Positions 26,824-35,560 are shown, counted from the stretch's first letter. The stretch is DNA of 64,000 nucleotides from Burkholderia sp. S171 (GCF_009766085.1 NZ_LMUF01000004.1:56560-120559); one strand, 5' to 3'. Notes: generated from the letters alone by a model not told the origin. Translations and numbers: made by a program.

Positions 26824-28350
26824 ATGCAAAAAAATCACGACGTCATCGTAATCGGCAGCGGAGTCGGCGGCGGCACGGTCGCGCGCCGCCTCGCCGAAAA
26901 CGGGGTGAACGTTTTGGTGCTCGAGCGGGGCGATTGGGTTCCGCGCGAAGCAGACAATTGGAGCGTCGCGTCCGTATTTCACGAGAAGAAATACACCGCC
27001 CACGACACCTGGCTGGACGGGCAAGGCAATGAGTTCCGCCCCAACATTTACTACAACGTGGGCGGCTGCACCAAATTCTACGGTGGCAGCATGATCCGCT
27101 TCCGCGAAGAAGACTTTGGCTTGCTCGAACACGAGGAAGGTATCTCACCGGCTTGGCCGATCAGCTACGCCGACATAGAACCGTACTACTGCGAAGCCGA
27201 GTCTCTCTTTGACGTTCATGGGGACGACAGTGGCGACCCCAGCGCACCGTGGCGCAGCAAACCCTATCCCTCACCCAAGCTCACGTCCGAGCCGCTCGTT
27301 CAGCGGATGGCTGACACGATGCGCCGTCATGGAGCGAGCACGTCCGCACTTCCGGAAGCCATCGACTATGGCCCGAAGGGTCAATGTATCCGCTGCAAGA
27401 CGTGCGATGGATTTCCGTGCAAGCTGGGTGCCAAGTACGACGCGGAAACGGCCCTGATTCAACCCGCGCTCGCGACCGGTCGCGTAGACATCCTAACTAA
27501 TTGTTATGTCCAACGGCTTGTGCTCGGCGCCGATGGCAAACGTGTCGAGGCCGTGGAGGTCATGCGCAATGGGCAGGTTGAGGTTCTGCGCGCAGGGGTT
27601 GTCGTCGTATCGTGCGGGGCGATCAACAGCACAGCACTGCTGCTGCGCTCCGCCTGCGATACCGCGCCCAAGGGCGTCGCAAATGGCTCCGGTGTTGTCG
27701 GCCGCCACTACATGGCACACAACCAGACCGCATTGATGGGTTTGTCATTTGAGACGAACGATACCGTCTTCCAAAAGACGCTTGCGCTCAATCAGTTTTA
27801 CTTCGGTGACGGCGAATACCGCTTCCCTCTCGGGCACGCCCAGATGCTCGGCAAACTTCAGGGCGGCATGCTATCCGCCAACGTGCCATTCCTGCCTAAA
27901 GCCGTTGGGTCGACAATGGCTCGGCACAGCATGGACTGGATTGCTTTCTCAGAGGACTTACCCGACCCGGAGAATCGTATTGTTCTTCGTGACGGAAAGG
28001 TCCAGCTCGCGATCAAGCGAAACAATCTGAAGCCCCACCATCGCCTCGTTGAGAAACTGACGTCGCTTTTAAAGAAAGCGGGGTATCCCATTGTTCTGGT
28101 GAAGCCGCTGATTCGTCACTCAACATCGCACCAGTGCGGCACCGTCAAATTTGGCATTGACCCGGCTACTAGCGCCATCGACGCATATTGCCGCAGCCAT
28201 CAACACGAAAATCTTTTCGTCATCGACGCTTCATTCATGCCGTCTTCTGCCGCGGTAAATCCCGCGCTGACCATCGTAGCGCAGGGTCTGCGCGCGGCCG
28301 ACCACATGCTCAAGGAAGACTTTCGAACGACCTCACAACACGCCTCATGA
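26824..28350 (+). CDS. GMC family oxidoreductase with a four-cysteine cluster motif (second)
   Basis: 508 residues. The FAD motif IVIGSGVGGGTVARRL is at residues 8-23; the active-site His lies in STSHQCGTVKFG and the Asn in SSAAVNPALT. Unlike the two other GMC proteins here, it has C188, C191, C194 and C199 in CIRCKTCDGFPCKLGAKYD, a position where FAD-glucose-dehydrogenase-like and fatty-alcohol-oxidase-like GMC proteins carry conserved cysteines, in some cases an Fe-S cluster. It may be a sugar or polyol dehydrogenase. It is the first gene behind P5. Confidence 0.82.
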   Translation: MQKNHDVIVIGSGVGGGTVARRLAENGVNVLVLERGDWVPREADNWSVASVFHEKKYTAHDTWLDGQGNEFRPNIYYNVGGCTKFYGGSMIRFREEDFGLLEHEEGISPAWPISYADIEPYYCEAESLFDVHGDDSGDPSAPWRSKPYPSPKLTSEPLVQRMADTMRRHGASTSALPEAIDYGPKGQCIRCKTCDGFPCKLGAKYDAETALIQPALATGRVDILTNCYVQRLVLGADGKRVEAVEVMRNGQVEVLRAGVVVVSCGAINSTALLLRSACDTAPKGVANGSGVVGRHYMAHNQTALMGLSFETNDTVFQKTLALNQFYFGDGEYRFPLGHAQMLGKLQGGMLSANVPFLPKAVGSTMARHSMDWIAFSEDLPDPENRIVLRDGKVQLAIKRNNLKPHHRLVEKLTSLLKKAGYPIVLVKPLIRHSTSHQCGTVKFGIDPATSAIDAYCRSHQHENLFVIDASFMPSSAAVNPALTIVAQGLRAADHMLKEDFRTTSQHAS

Positions 28351-28395
28351 CACCCCTCATGACACCCCTCAAGAGGCGTCGTGCAAGCAGGCTAG

Positions 28396-28414
28396 CCCGG
28401 CTTGGTTAGCCGGG
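28396..28414 (+). terminator. hairpin after the Cys-rich GMC gene
   Basis: CCCGGCT (28396-28402) and AGCCGGG (28408-28414) form a 7-bp stem with a 5-nt loop, followed by ATTT. It lies 45 bp after the stop codon and could reduce read-through into the TPP gene. Confidence 0.5.
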
Positions 28415-28508
28415 ATTTAACCGAGCTTTAGCCGAAAACCATAAAACGTAAACTGTGTCGCGGAAACGCGCGCATCTGTATCAAATTGCCATGCAAAGGA
28501 GCGATTCA

Positions 28509-30314
28509 ATGGCTGAAAAGAAAGAAATGACCGGCGGTCAAATCGTCGTCGAGTATCTCATCCGCGAAAAGGTGCCTTACACGTTCGGCATCCCGGGTCA
28601 CGGCAATACAGCCCTGCTCGATGCGTTCGTGGACCGTCAGAAGGAGATCACCCTCGTCCCGGCCATGCACGAGCAAGGCGCCTCGCACATGGCCGACGGC
28701 TACTACCGTGCGACCGGCCAAATCGCGGCAGTGTGTTCGTCGATCGGACCGGGTGCCACGAACACGCTCACAGGCGTTGCAACCGCGTTCGCTGACTCGT
28801 TTCCGCAGTTGCTGATTACCGGTGGCGTTCACACCTACATGACCGGCAAAGGCGTGCTGCAAGAAATCGACCGACCGCATGGCGATAACTTCCCGCGCAT
28901 GGCTGAACCCGTCGTCAAGCGCTGGTGGCAGCCGAGCCATGTCGCGCAAATTCCTGGCGTGATGACGCAAGCGTTCAACGTCATGCTCGAAGGCCGTCGC
29001 GGTCCCGCACTCATCAATCTGCCGCAAGACCTGCAGGCTGAATCGGCTCTTGTTGAACTGCCCGCGCCGCAGACCCACCGCTCGCACGGGCGCCTGCATG
29101 GCGACCCGGTTGACATCAGCAAGGCAGCAAAGCTGCTGCTCTCCGCCGAGCGTCCTGTCATCCTCGCTGGCGGCGGCGTGATTGCAGCCGAAGCGACCGA
29201 GCTTCTCGTTGCTATCGCTGAGCACGTTGGCGCAGCGGTCACGACCTCGTTCATGGGCAAAGGCTCCATCTCGGAAGACCATCCGCTGTACGCGTGGCCC
29301 TGCGGCGACCTTGGCTCGATTCCGGGCAATGCGATGACACGTGAAGCCGACGTCATCCTGTCCATTGGCTGCCGCTTCAGTGACCGCATCACGTCGTCGT
29401 ACCGCCCTGGCGTTACCTTCGACATTCCGAAGACGAAGCTCATCCAGGTTGACATCGACGGCTTCGAAATTGGTAAAAACTACCCGGCCGAAGTTGGTAT
29501 CGTCGGTGACGCTAAGGCTATCCTGTCCGCGCTGCTCGATGAAATGCGCGACCTCGCCAAGCCGCGCGACTACCAGAATGCGCCACAATTCAAACGCCTT
29601 CAGAGCCTCAAGGCTGAATGGCTGGAGTACCTGCGTCCGTTGCGCGAATGTAACCACTCGCCCATGACCGTCTCGCAGGTTCTGTTTGAAGCCCGCAAAG
29701 TGCTGCCGCGAAACACGATCGTAGTCACGGATTCGAGCAACCCGCAAAACCAGGTGTTCAACGAGTTCCCGGTGTACGGTGCGAAGCAGCACATCACGCC
29801 GGGTGGCTTCTCGGGCATCGGCTTCGCGCTGCCTGCAGCGATTGGTGCGAAGCTGGGTGCACCGAATCAGCCAGTAGTCGCGGTGTGCGGCGACGGTGCT
29901 TTCCTGCAAACGGGTCAAGAGCTGGCGACGGCTGTCATGATGGGCATCCCGGCGGTGTTCCTCATCATCAACAATGGCGGCTGGGGCGCTATCCGTAACT
30001 TGCAGCTCAACATGTTCGGCGAAGACCGCGAAATTATCACCGGCTTCAAGACACCGGACGGCGCACCGTGGTCGGCTCACATCACGAACTTTGCGAAATC
30101 ACTTGGCGCTGAAGGCGAACGTGTGGAGGATCCGCGTCAAATCGGTGCCGCTCTGCAGCGCGCGATTCAGTCGGGCAAGCCGTATGTGGTCGAAGCGATT
30201 TGCGCGATTGAGCGGCCTTATAGCAACATGCATCCGACTGGTTGGTGGGATATCACCGTTCCAGCTTATCTCGGCGAACTCCGCGATAAGTACGTCGAAG
30301 GCCGCGGCTTCTGA
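28509..30314 (+). CDS. thiamine pyrophosphate enzyme, acetolactate synthase/IolD-like
   Basis: 601 residues with the intact TPP fold: activating Glu E55 (PAMHEQGASHMADGYYR) and the cofactor motif G461-D462-G463 with N488-N489. It resembles both acetolactate synthases and IolD-type ring-cleaving hydrolases. The ATG at 28509 follows AAAGGAG; the longer frame lacks such a site. It lies between a GMC dehydrogenase and a Gfo/Idh oxidoreductase, which favours a catabolic C-C bond cleavage over branched-chain amino acid synthesis. No small regulatory subunit gene is near. Confidence 0.87.
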   Translation: MAEKKEMTGGQIVVEYLIREKVPYTFGIPGHGNTALLDAFVDRQKEITLVPAMHEQGASHMADGYYRATGQIAAVCSSIGPGATNTLTGVATAFADSFPQLLITGGVHTYMTGKGVLQEIDRPHGDNFPRMAEPVVKRWWQPSHVAQIPGVMTQAFNVMLEGRRGPALINLPQDLQAESALVELPAPQTHRSHGRLHGDPVDISKAAKLLLSAERPVILAGGGVIAAEATELLVAIAEHVGAAVTTSFMGKGSISEDHPLYAWPCGDLGSIPGNAMTREADVILSIGCRFSDRITSSYRPGVTFDIPKTKLIQVDIDGFEIGKNYPAEVGIVGDAKAILSALLDEMRDLAKPRDYQNAPQFKRLQSLKAEWLEYLRPLRECNHSPMTVSQVLFEARKVLPRNTIVVTDSSNPQNQVFNEFPVYGAKQHITPGGFSGIGFALPAAIGAKLGAPNQPVVAVCGDGAFLQTGQELATAVMMGIPAVFLIINNGGWGAIRNLQLNMFGEDREIITGFKTPDGAPWSAHITNFAKSLGAEGERVEDPRQIGAALQRAIQSGKPYVVEAICAIERPYSNMHPTGWWDITVPAYLGELRDKYVEGRGF

Positions 30315-30342
30315 CAGCGCGTCAGCCCGCCCATGAGAAAGA

Positions 30343-30371
30343 GTGCGGAACGGACCCCGCCCGTTTCGCAC
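30343..30371 (+). terminator. hairpin after the TPP gene
   Basis: Two 11-nt arms (30343-30353 and 30361-30371) pair with one G-T wobble and a 7-nt loop, 28 bp after the stop codon. There is no T-run. It may limit transcription into the Gfo/Idh gene. Confidence 0.4.
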
Positions 30372-30555
30372 CCTTCACTCACGGATGCACAGTTCCGATT
30401 CGACGAACTGATGCCGCCGGTTTTTAATGCAGATGTCCGCCAAGCGACTTGAGAATCCCGCGTCGCTCGCGGGTGTCTCACCTCACGGCTCGTTCACGCG
30501 GTAAATCGTGCCGTTGCTTTGCTGGCTCCTTGAATTCTTAGTGTTGAGGGATGAA

Positions 30556-31701
30556 ATGAATCGTCGACTACGACTTGGGATGGTGGGCGGTGGCCAGGGC
30601 GGCTACATTGGCTGGGTGCATCGGCTCGCAGCCCGGCTCGATGATTGTTACGAGTTCGTCGCCGGCGCTTTGTCATCAGACGAAAAAAGAGCCCAGGAGA
30701 GCGGTCGCGCGCTCTTCCTCGACCCGTCGCGCATTTATACAGATTACCGTGAAATGGCAGTTGCGGAAGCTCAGCGTCCTGACGGTATCGACGCAGTTGC
30801 TATCGTTACCCCGAATCATCTGCACGCTCCCGTCGCGAAGGCGTTCCTCGAGGCAGGAATCCACGTGATTTGTGATAAGCCGCTCGCGCTGTCGTTGGCC
30901 GAAGCCATCGAAATGCGCGACCTGGCTCAACGTCAAGACAAGCTTCTCGCCGTGACCTACACCTACTCGGGCTATCCGATGACGCGCCACGCGAAGGAAC
31001 TCGTAGCGGCGGGAGAATTGGGCGATGTCCGCTTCATCGCAGTGGAGTACGTGCAGGATTGGCTTACCGAGCCGGTTGAGCTGCAAGGCAACCGACAAGC
31101 CGAATGGCGTACGGACCCAAGCCGCACGGGCGCAGGGGGTTGCCTCGGCGATATTGGAACCCATGCGTATCATTTGGCAAGCTTCGTGACCGGTATGCTT
31201 CCTGACAAATTGTCAGCTGACGTTGTCTCCATGGTCCCGGGTCGCCGGGTTGACGACCATGTGCAAGCCACGCTCTTCTATGAATCCGGCGCGCGCGGCA
31301 ACTTGATTGCCAGCCAGATTGCCGCCGGCGAGGGCAACGCTTTGCGTCTGCGCGTATATGGGACGAAGGGCTCCATCGCCTTCGACCAGGAGCATCCCGA
31401 CTTCCTCTGGCACACGCCGCTCAATGGAAATACCGTCCGGCTGACAAAGGGACGCGCCCACAGCCCCGCAGCGGACCATGCGGCCCGCTTTCCCGCGGGT
31501 CATCCCGAGGGATTTTTCGAGGCGTTTGCGCAGCTTTACCGCGACGCGGCCCTTCAAATTGCGGCCAAGCTTGAAAATAGCCCTATTCCGGCTGCCAGCG
31601 CTTGGCTGACAGACGTCAACGACGGCGTTGAAGGCATGCGCTTCGTGGAGGCAGCGCTTCGCAGCCATGCAGGCGGTGGTTCGAAAGTGACTATTCGCTA
31701 G
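30556..31701 (+). CDS. Gfo/Idh/MocA family oxidoreductase
   Basis: About 381 residues. The N-terminal Rossmann domain has GMVGGGQGGYIGWVH, and CDKPL is the family's EKP-type motif with the catalytic Lys. The second domain carries GGCLGDIGTHAYHL with the conserved Asp and His. Such enzymes oxidise or epimerise sugars and cyclitols with NAD(P), as in IolG. The ATG at 30556 follows GAGGGATG. It lies in the same direction as the GMC and TPP genes upstream and the regulator downstream. Confidence 0.88.
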   Translation: MNRRLRLGMVGGGQGGYIGWVHRLAARLDDCYEFVAGALSSDEKRAQESGRALFLDPSRIYTDYREMAVAEAQRPDGIDAVAIVTPNHLHAPVAKAFLEAGIHVICDKPLALSLAEAIEMRDLAQRQDKLLAVTYTYSGYPMTRHAKELVAAGELGDVRFIAVEYVQDWLTEPVELQGNRQAEWRTDPSRTGAGGCLGDIGTHAYHLASFVTGMLPDKLSADVVSMVPGRRVDDHVQATLFYESGARGNLIASQIAAGEGNALRLRVYGTKGSIAFDQEHPDFLWHTPLNGNTVRLTKGRAHSPAADHAARFPAGHPEGFFEAFAQLYRDAALQIAAKLENSPIPAASAWLTDVNDGVEGMRFVEAALRSHAGGGSKVTIR

Positions 31702-31850
31702 AAGGCCGGCCAGATTTCACCCCATCGCCCATGGTTGCGGCCCCGTTTTGACGAGCACCTTGCAGTGCACTCTACGATTGGATATGTTGGGGTGTGAACG
31801 CCGCACGCCACCTGATGGCGTCCCCTCCACTCTAGATTGCCGCCAAGCTT

Positions 31851-32678
31851 ATGGACCGACCGCAAGACCGCACCAATCTCCAAAAGAACCTCGTGCTACT
31901 CGTCGAGTCATGCAGCTCGGTTGCCGGTCTATGCCGCAGCCTCGACATCAACCGGCAACAGTTCAACAAATACCTTGCCGGTCAGCATGCACCCTCGCAC
32001 AAGGTGCTTCAGAAGATATCGCGGCACTTCATGATGGAGGTTCCTGACCTTTACCGTCAGCCAGCCGACTTCAAACAGTTCTATGAAGGATTCGAGAGCG
32101 AATTGCCGATGGGACTTCGCTCGTCGTCGCAGTTCGCCACCTTTCTGCCATTTGCGAAATCGTCAGTCGAGCCTCTGCGCGATTATCTAGGCGTTTACTA
32201 TCGCTACCACAACTCGTCCATCTACAAAGGACGCATTCTTCGGTCAGTCACGTGCATCTACGAGGCCGAGTCGACAATCCAGCACGTCACCGTAGAACGA
32301 TTCCCGTTGCTCGACGGGAGCGGCAAAACGGGCTATTCGTTCACGTACTACGGTTTCTGCTTCCTGATTGGGGACCGGATTTTCATGGTCGACTTTGAAG
32401 GTCAGCAACAAAACGAGCTCACCTTCTCCATATTGACGCCCCAGCACCGTCGGCCTATCCGCTACTTGTATGGCCTGGTTTCTGGCGTAGCCTCATCCTC
32501 TTACCGGCAGCCGTTTTCGACGAGGCTCGCGTTTGGTTTCTGCGATAAAGGCAAAATCAAGAAGAAGCATCTGCAAAACGCGACGGTTCTTTTGCCTAGT
32601 GATTCGTCGCTCCCATTGGAAGTCCGGGAATACATGGCGGGTGACAATTCGACAATCCTATGGGGCGGCGAGGGCTGA
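31851..32678 (+). CDS. XRE-type helix-turn-helix transcriptional regulator with unrecognised C-terminal domain
   Basis: 275 residues. The N-terminal 60 residues form an XRE/Cro-like HTH (about 12-60; VAGLCRSLDINRQQFNKYLA). The remaining 200 residues have many aromatic residues and beta-rich segments and match no domain I recognise; they may sense a ligand. It is the only dedicated regulator inside the cluster and is the candidate activator of promoters P1-P8 (inference from location). No copy of the P1-P8 motif is seen in its own 149-bp upstream region. Confidence 0.78.
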   Translation: MDRPQDRTNLQKNLVLLVESCSSVAGLCRSLDINRQQFNKYLAGQHAPSHKVLQKISRHFMMEVPDLYRQPADFKQFYEGFESELPMGLRSSSQFATFLPFAKSSVEPLRDYLGVYYRYHNSSIYKGRILRSVTCIYEAESTIQHVTVERFPLLDGSGKTGYSFTYYGFCFLIGDRIFMVDFEGQQQNELTFSILTPQHRRPIRYLYGLVSGVASSSYRQPFSTRLAFGFCDKGKIKKKHLQNATVLLPSDSSLPLEVREYMAGDNSTILWGGEG

Positions 32679-32682
32679 GCAT

Positions 32683-32958
32683 TCACCGGCCGGCGGGATG
32701 GCTAGTCGTTTCGATTACTCGTGCGTCGACCAAAGCGCTGTTGGATTCGGCGATTTTAATATCCGTAGTATTCCGGAGTTTTTCCATGGCACTCGCCGGA
32801 TACGCGTCCGGCCGCCAGAACCAGAGCCAAATGGCCACCAGCCAAAGAAACAGTCCGATAACAACAGTTGCGGCGAACGCGCCCAGCACCGTTTCCGGTA
32901 CAGCTTGCCTGAGCAACGCATAGAGCGACAAGTTACCGGCAAGAGGCAAGGGATCCAT
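32683..32958 (-). CDS. small single-pass membrane protein, unknown
   Basis: 91 residues starting MDPLPLAGNLSLYALL with one strong hydrophobic segment (about residues 25-47, ending WLWFWRPD) and a hydrophilic tail. The ATG at 32958 has AGGAG at the right distance on the minus strand. Regulon promoter P6 lies just upstream and points at it, good support that it is a real member of the system. No family is recognised; it could be a transporter accessory or an electron-transfer partner of the GMC dehydrogenases. Confidence 0.6.
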   Translation of the reverse strand: MDPLPLAGNLSLYALLRQAVPETVLGAFAATVVIGLFLWLVAIWLWFWRPDAYPASAMEKLRNTTDIKIAESNSALVDARVIETTSHPAGR

Positions 32959-32999
32959 TTCTCTTCTCCTGGGTGCAGGACTGTAGCAAGGTGAGAAAG

Positions 33000-33064
33000 A
33001 GTCTCCTCCGCTGACACTCGCCAATCAAGTTCGCAATACCTCGCAGACTTGCGCGGATTGACGC
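33000..33064 (-). promoter_or_regulatory. regulon promoter P6 (degenerate), upstream of the small membrane protein
   Basis: Minus strand: GCGTC (33060-33064), N5, GCGCA (33050-33054), N15, GCGAACTTG (33026-33034), the -35 TTGATT, 17 nt, and the -10 GAGACT (33000-33005). Two positions deviate from the strong sites, but all spacings agree. Confidence 0.6.
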
Positions 33065-33075
33065 GGCTCCTCCAT

Positions 33076-33152
33076 GGCTTATTCGTGGCTTATTCGTGGC
33101 TTATTCGTGGCTTATTTGTGGCTTATTCGTGGCTTACCTGTGGCTTATCCGG
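33076..33152. repeat. tandem repeat, seven units of 11 bp
   Basis: Seven head-to-tail copies of GGCTTATTCGT; copies 4, 6 and 7 carry one to three changes. It lies between the two divergent promoters P6 and P7. The 11-bp period is close to one DNA turn. Confidence 0.95.
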
Positions 33153-33186
33153 TCAATGACAGAGTATCCAGCGAACCACCTGTCCT

Positions 33187-33252
33187 GCGCCAGTGTGCGT
33201 CACTGCGCGACCGACTTGCGAAGTTGCGGCAGGAGTTTTGAAGTCAAATACT
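33187..33252 (+). promoter_or_regulatory. regulon promoter P7, directed at the first TIM-barrel gene
   Basis: Plus strand: GCGCC (33187-33191), N5, GCGTC (33197-33201), N16, GCGAAGTTG (33218-33226), the -35 TTGCGG, 17 nt, and the -10 AATACT (33247-33252). It is 92 bp upstream of a possible 42-codon ORF and 361 bp upstream of the TIM-barrel gene, so the mRNA would have a long leader or carry the small ORF first. Confidence 0.65.
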
Positions 33253-33343
33253 GGGGGAAGCAAGGGGCGAACATCAAAACCACATCCGCAGCGGCCGCAA
33301 TGCCGAAACGGCACGACGAAACGGTACGATCAGCATACGAGAC

Positions 33344-33472
33344 ATGAGACGGCTTTTGATTGCTGCAACGGTGCTTACCCTGACCGCCTATCTGACGCGC
33401 AACATTCCGTTGGGTGTTGAAGTGGTCACCCTTAGCCGCTTTGGCCTCGATATTGGGAAGCTTGATGATTGA
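33344..33472 (+). CDS. possible 42-residue peptide, unknown
   Basis: The ORF starts MRRLLIAATVLTLTAYLTRN, a membrane-anchor or signal-like segment, and ends after GKLDD. It has no obvious ribosome site, but its distance from promoter P7 equals that seen for other regulon genes. It may be a real small protein, a leader peptide or a remnant. The spacer from 33473 to 33613 shows no other gene. Confidence 0.3.
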   Translation: MRRLLIAATVLTLTAYLTRNIPLGVEVVTLSRFGLDIGKLDD

Positions 33473-33613
33473 GTTCTCGCAAGTGCAAAGACACTCGCCA
33501 TGGCCCGGCTTAAGCGGAAGCGCTTCGCCGCTCCCGTGACATAACGGAACCCGTCTAGAAAGCCTGAGGCTCGGCGGTTGATCGAATGAAACTACCTTCA
33601 AGGTTTGAATGAA

Positions 33614-34480
33614 ATGACCGGCAAAGACACAAAATTGCTCGCAGCATTCTGGACAATTGCGGGCGACACAAACCCCGACGATGCAGAATGGATTAGCCCG
33701 GATAGCCTCGCTGTGCGCGCTGAAGCCGCTTCCAACGCTGGCTGGAAGGGCATTGGGTTAAGCCTCGACGATTGCCGCTACAGCGTACAGAAATACGGTG
33801 CGACCGGAGTTCGACGCATCCTGAAAGACAACGGCCTCGAATTCTTCGAACTCGAAATCCTGATGGACTGGTACACGACCGATGACCGTCGCAAAGCATC
33901 TGACCGCGCACGTCGAGAGTTCCTGGAGTTCGGTGGCGAATTGGGAATGTGCAATCTAAAGGTCGGAGTCAGCCACCTCGACCTCTCTCCCACGAATCAC
34001 AGTCAGATGGCCGACGAGTTCGGGAAGCTCTGCGACGACTTCGGTACGATAAACGCCACGGTTGGACTTGAATTCATGCCGTTTTGCAAGGTTGCAAGTC
34101 TTGCAGACGCACTGCCTATCGTACAAGGCAGTAACCGGGAAAATGGCGGCCTGATCATTGATATCTGGCACGTCGTCCGTAGCGGCACACGCTATGAGGA
34201 TGTTGCCGCGGTCCCTGCCAACCTTATCAAGGGAGTTGAGCTTAACGACGCTAACGCAAGCGCAATCGGCACGTTGATGCACGACTCGGTGTATCACCGC
34301 AAGGCATGTGGCGAGGGCGAATTCAACTGCCCGTCCTTCATCGATGCCGTGAAAGCAGCCGGATTTCATCAAAAGTATTGGGGGGTGGAAATACTCTCAG
34401 ACTTCCTCCGCAAGGCATCCGTCGACGTACGCGCCAAGCACGCCTTCGATACGACCATTGCCCAATTCAATCCGGCTTGA
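33614..34480 (+). CDS. sugar phosphate isomerase/epimerase family TIM-barrel protein (first)
   Basis: About 288 residues of the xylose-isomerase-like TIM barrel (AP endonuclease 2 superfamily). Likely metal ligands are in LEFMPF, IIDIWHVVRSG and WGVEILSD. The family contains IolE, IolI and 3-dehydro-sugar isomerases. The ATG at 33614 is about 10 nt after AAGG; a TTG at 33605 is less likely. It is controlled by P7 and lies opposite the second TIM-barrel gene. Confidence 0.82.
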   Translation: MTGKDTKLLAAFWTIAGDTNPDDAEWISPDSLAVRAEAASNAGWKGIGLSLDDCRYSVQKYGATGVRRILKDNGLEFFELEILMDWYTTDDRRKASDRARREFLEFGGELGMCNLKVGVSHLDLSPTNHSQMADEFGKLCDDFGTINATVGLEFMPFCKVASLADALPIVQGSNRENGGLIIDIWHVVRSGTRYEDVAAVPANLIKGVELNDANASAIGTLMHDSVYHRKACGEGEFNCPSFIDAVKAAGFHQKYWGVEILSDFLRKASVDVRAKHAFDTTIAQFNPA

Positions 34481-34570
34481 AAAACGCACGGGGTGCGATA
34501 TCGTTTTTACAGATTCGTCGTGACCAAGCGCATAGGGTAAATGAATGAAGCCTGTGTGATGCTGCTACGG

Positions 34571-34615
34571 GCTTCTTCCGATGCTTTCGATGCTTATTTC
34601 GATGCTTATTCCGAT
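34571..34615. repeat. short tandem repeat of 12 bp (three full units and one 9-bp unit)
   Basis: Units GCTTCTTCCGAT, GCTTTCGAT, GCTTATTTCGAT and GCTTATTCCGAT follow one another between the ends of the two convergent TIM-barrel genes. The unit resembles the 11-bp unit GGCTTATTCGT at 33076. Confidence 0.85.
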
Positions 34616-34618
34616 ACA

Positions 34619-35503
34619 TCAACTGAAGACCAGCGTTTCAAGTTGCCTCTTCAATTCCTTGGCCACTACATAGCTGTTACCTTGCTGCTGCTTCTTGCAG
34701 AATGTCTCGCTGCACCACCAGCCGTCGAAGCCCGTCGCCTTCACAGCGTCTGTCCAATCTCGCAGGTTCAATACCCCGCTTCCCGTTCGCACATCCCGCA
34801 AGATTGGCTCCAGCGGTACGCCACCCGGATAGGGCAAGGAGTCGCATACATGCACGCCATAGATGTAATCGCGGTCAACCTTCGACAGCTGTTCTGGCGT
34901 TGCTCCCGACGTGTAGCAATGCCAGAAGTCGATAACAAGCTTCAAGTTATCGCAGGCGACTCGCCTTACGACATCTATTTGCTGCTCAAGCGAACTGAGC
35001 GGAGTCCATGAAAGCGCCTCAAGATACACGGTCAAGCCATAGTCACGAGCGCGGCCAGCAATTGCGGCGAGGTTCTTCACGGTCAGCTTCACCTGGTCAT
35101 CGTGAGAATGCTGAAGGACGCCCGTGTAACGCTTCGAATACCCGTTCGCTCTGAAATCAATGACCGCCTGAACATCCAACGGCCCCGAGACAATCTGGAC
35201 GCCCTTGGCCCCGATCGCAGAAGCCAACATGAAGAGCTTATCCGCCTCACGAGAGAGATCCTTCTCAGCGGTGCCCTGCCGTTCGATGTCGACAAGCGCA
35301 CCTATTCCGTGGACCATCAAGCCGTCGAGCTCGCGACGCAGGTCATCGACCGAATAGCCCGCATCGAGATATTTTCGTACCTTGTCCTGCGTTATTTCTA
35401 CCGCCGTGTAACCAGCGCTTCGTGCAATATCAAGTTCGATCACCAACGTCGAGTGTTTCGCGACGGTGGTATTGAACGTGATACGGTTCTTATCAAGGAA
35501 CAC
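34619..35503 (-). CDS. sugar phosphate isomerase/epimerase family TIM-barrel protein (second)
   Basis: About 294 residues, the same fold as the gene at 33614 but clearly a different subfamily. Likely metal ligands are in YLEALSW, LVIDFWHCYTSG, YGVHVCDS and WWCSETF. The GTG at 35503 has GGGAG six bases upstream; the longer frame to 35542 lacks a ribosome site. It follows the third GMC gene by 57 bp and shares promoter P8. A dehydrogenase-isomerase pair of this kind is common in sugar and cyclitol catabolism. Confidence 0.83.
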   Translation of the reverse strand: MFLDKNRITFNTTVAKHSTLVIELDIARSAGYTAVEITQDKVRKYLDAGYSVDDLRRELDGLMVHGIGALVDIERQGTAEKDLSREADKLFMLASAIGAKGVQIVSGPLDVQAVIDFRANGYSKRYTGVLQHSHDDQVKLTVKNLAAIAGRARDYGLTVYLEALSWTPLSSLEQQIDVVRRVACDNLKLVIDFWHCYTSGATPEQLSKVDRDYIYGVHVCDSLPYPGGVPLEPILRDVRTGSGVLNLRDWTDAVKATGFDGWWCSETFCKKQQQGNSYVVAKELKRQLETLVFS

Positions 35504-35560
35504 CTTTGACTCCCATAGATACGGTAGCTTGAGTAAGCACACCCATTCGAGCCGCTTCGA

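Noticed and set aside
28506..30080. 524-codon ORF on the minus strand
   Set aside because: It mirrors the intact TPP enzyme gene; its translation is Arg/His-rich with no family features.
33076..33152. possible CRISPR array
   Set aside because: The units are only 11 bp and directly adjacent, with no spacers and no cas genes.
34541..35011. 156-codon ORF on the plus strand starting in the 12-bp repeat
   Set aside because: It runs through the antisense of the second TIM-barrel gene and has no ribosome site or family match.
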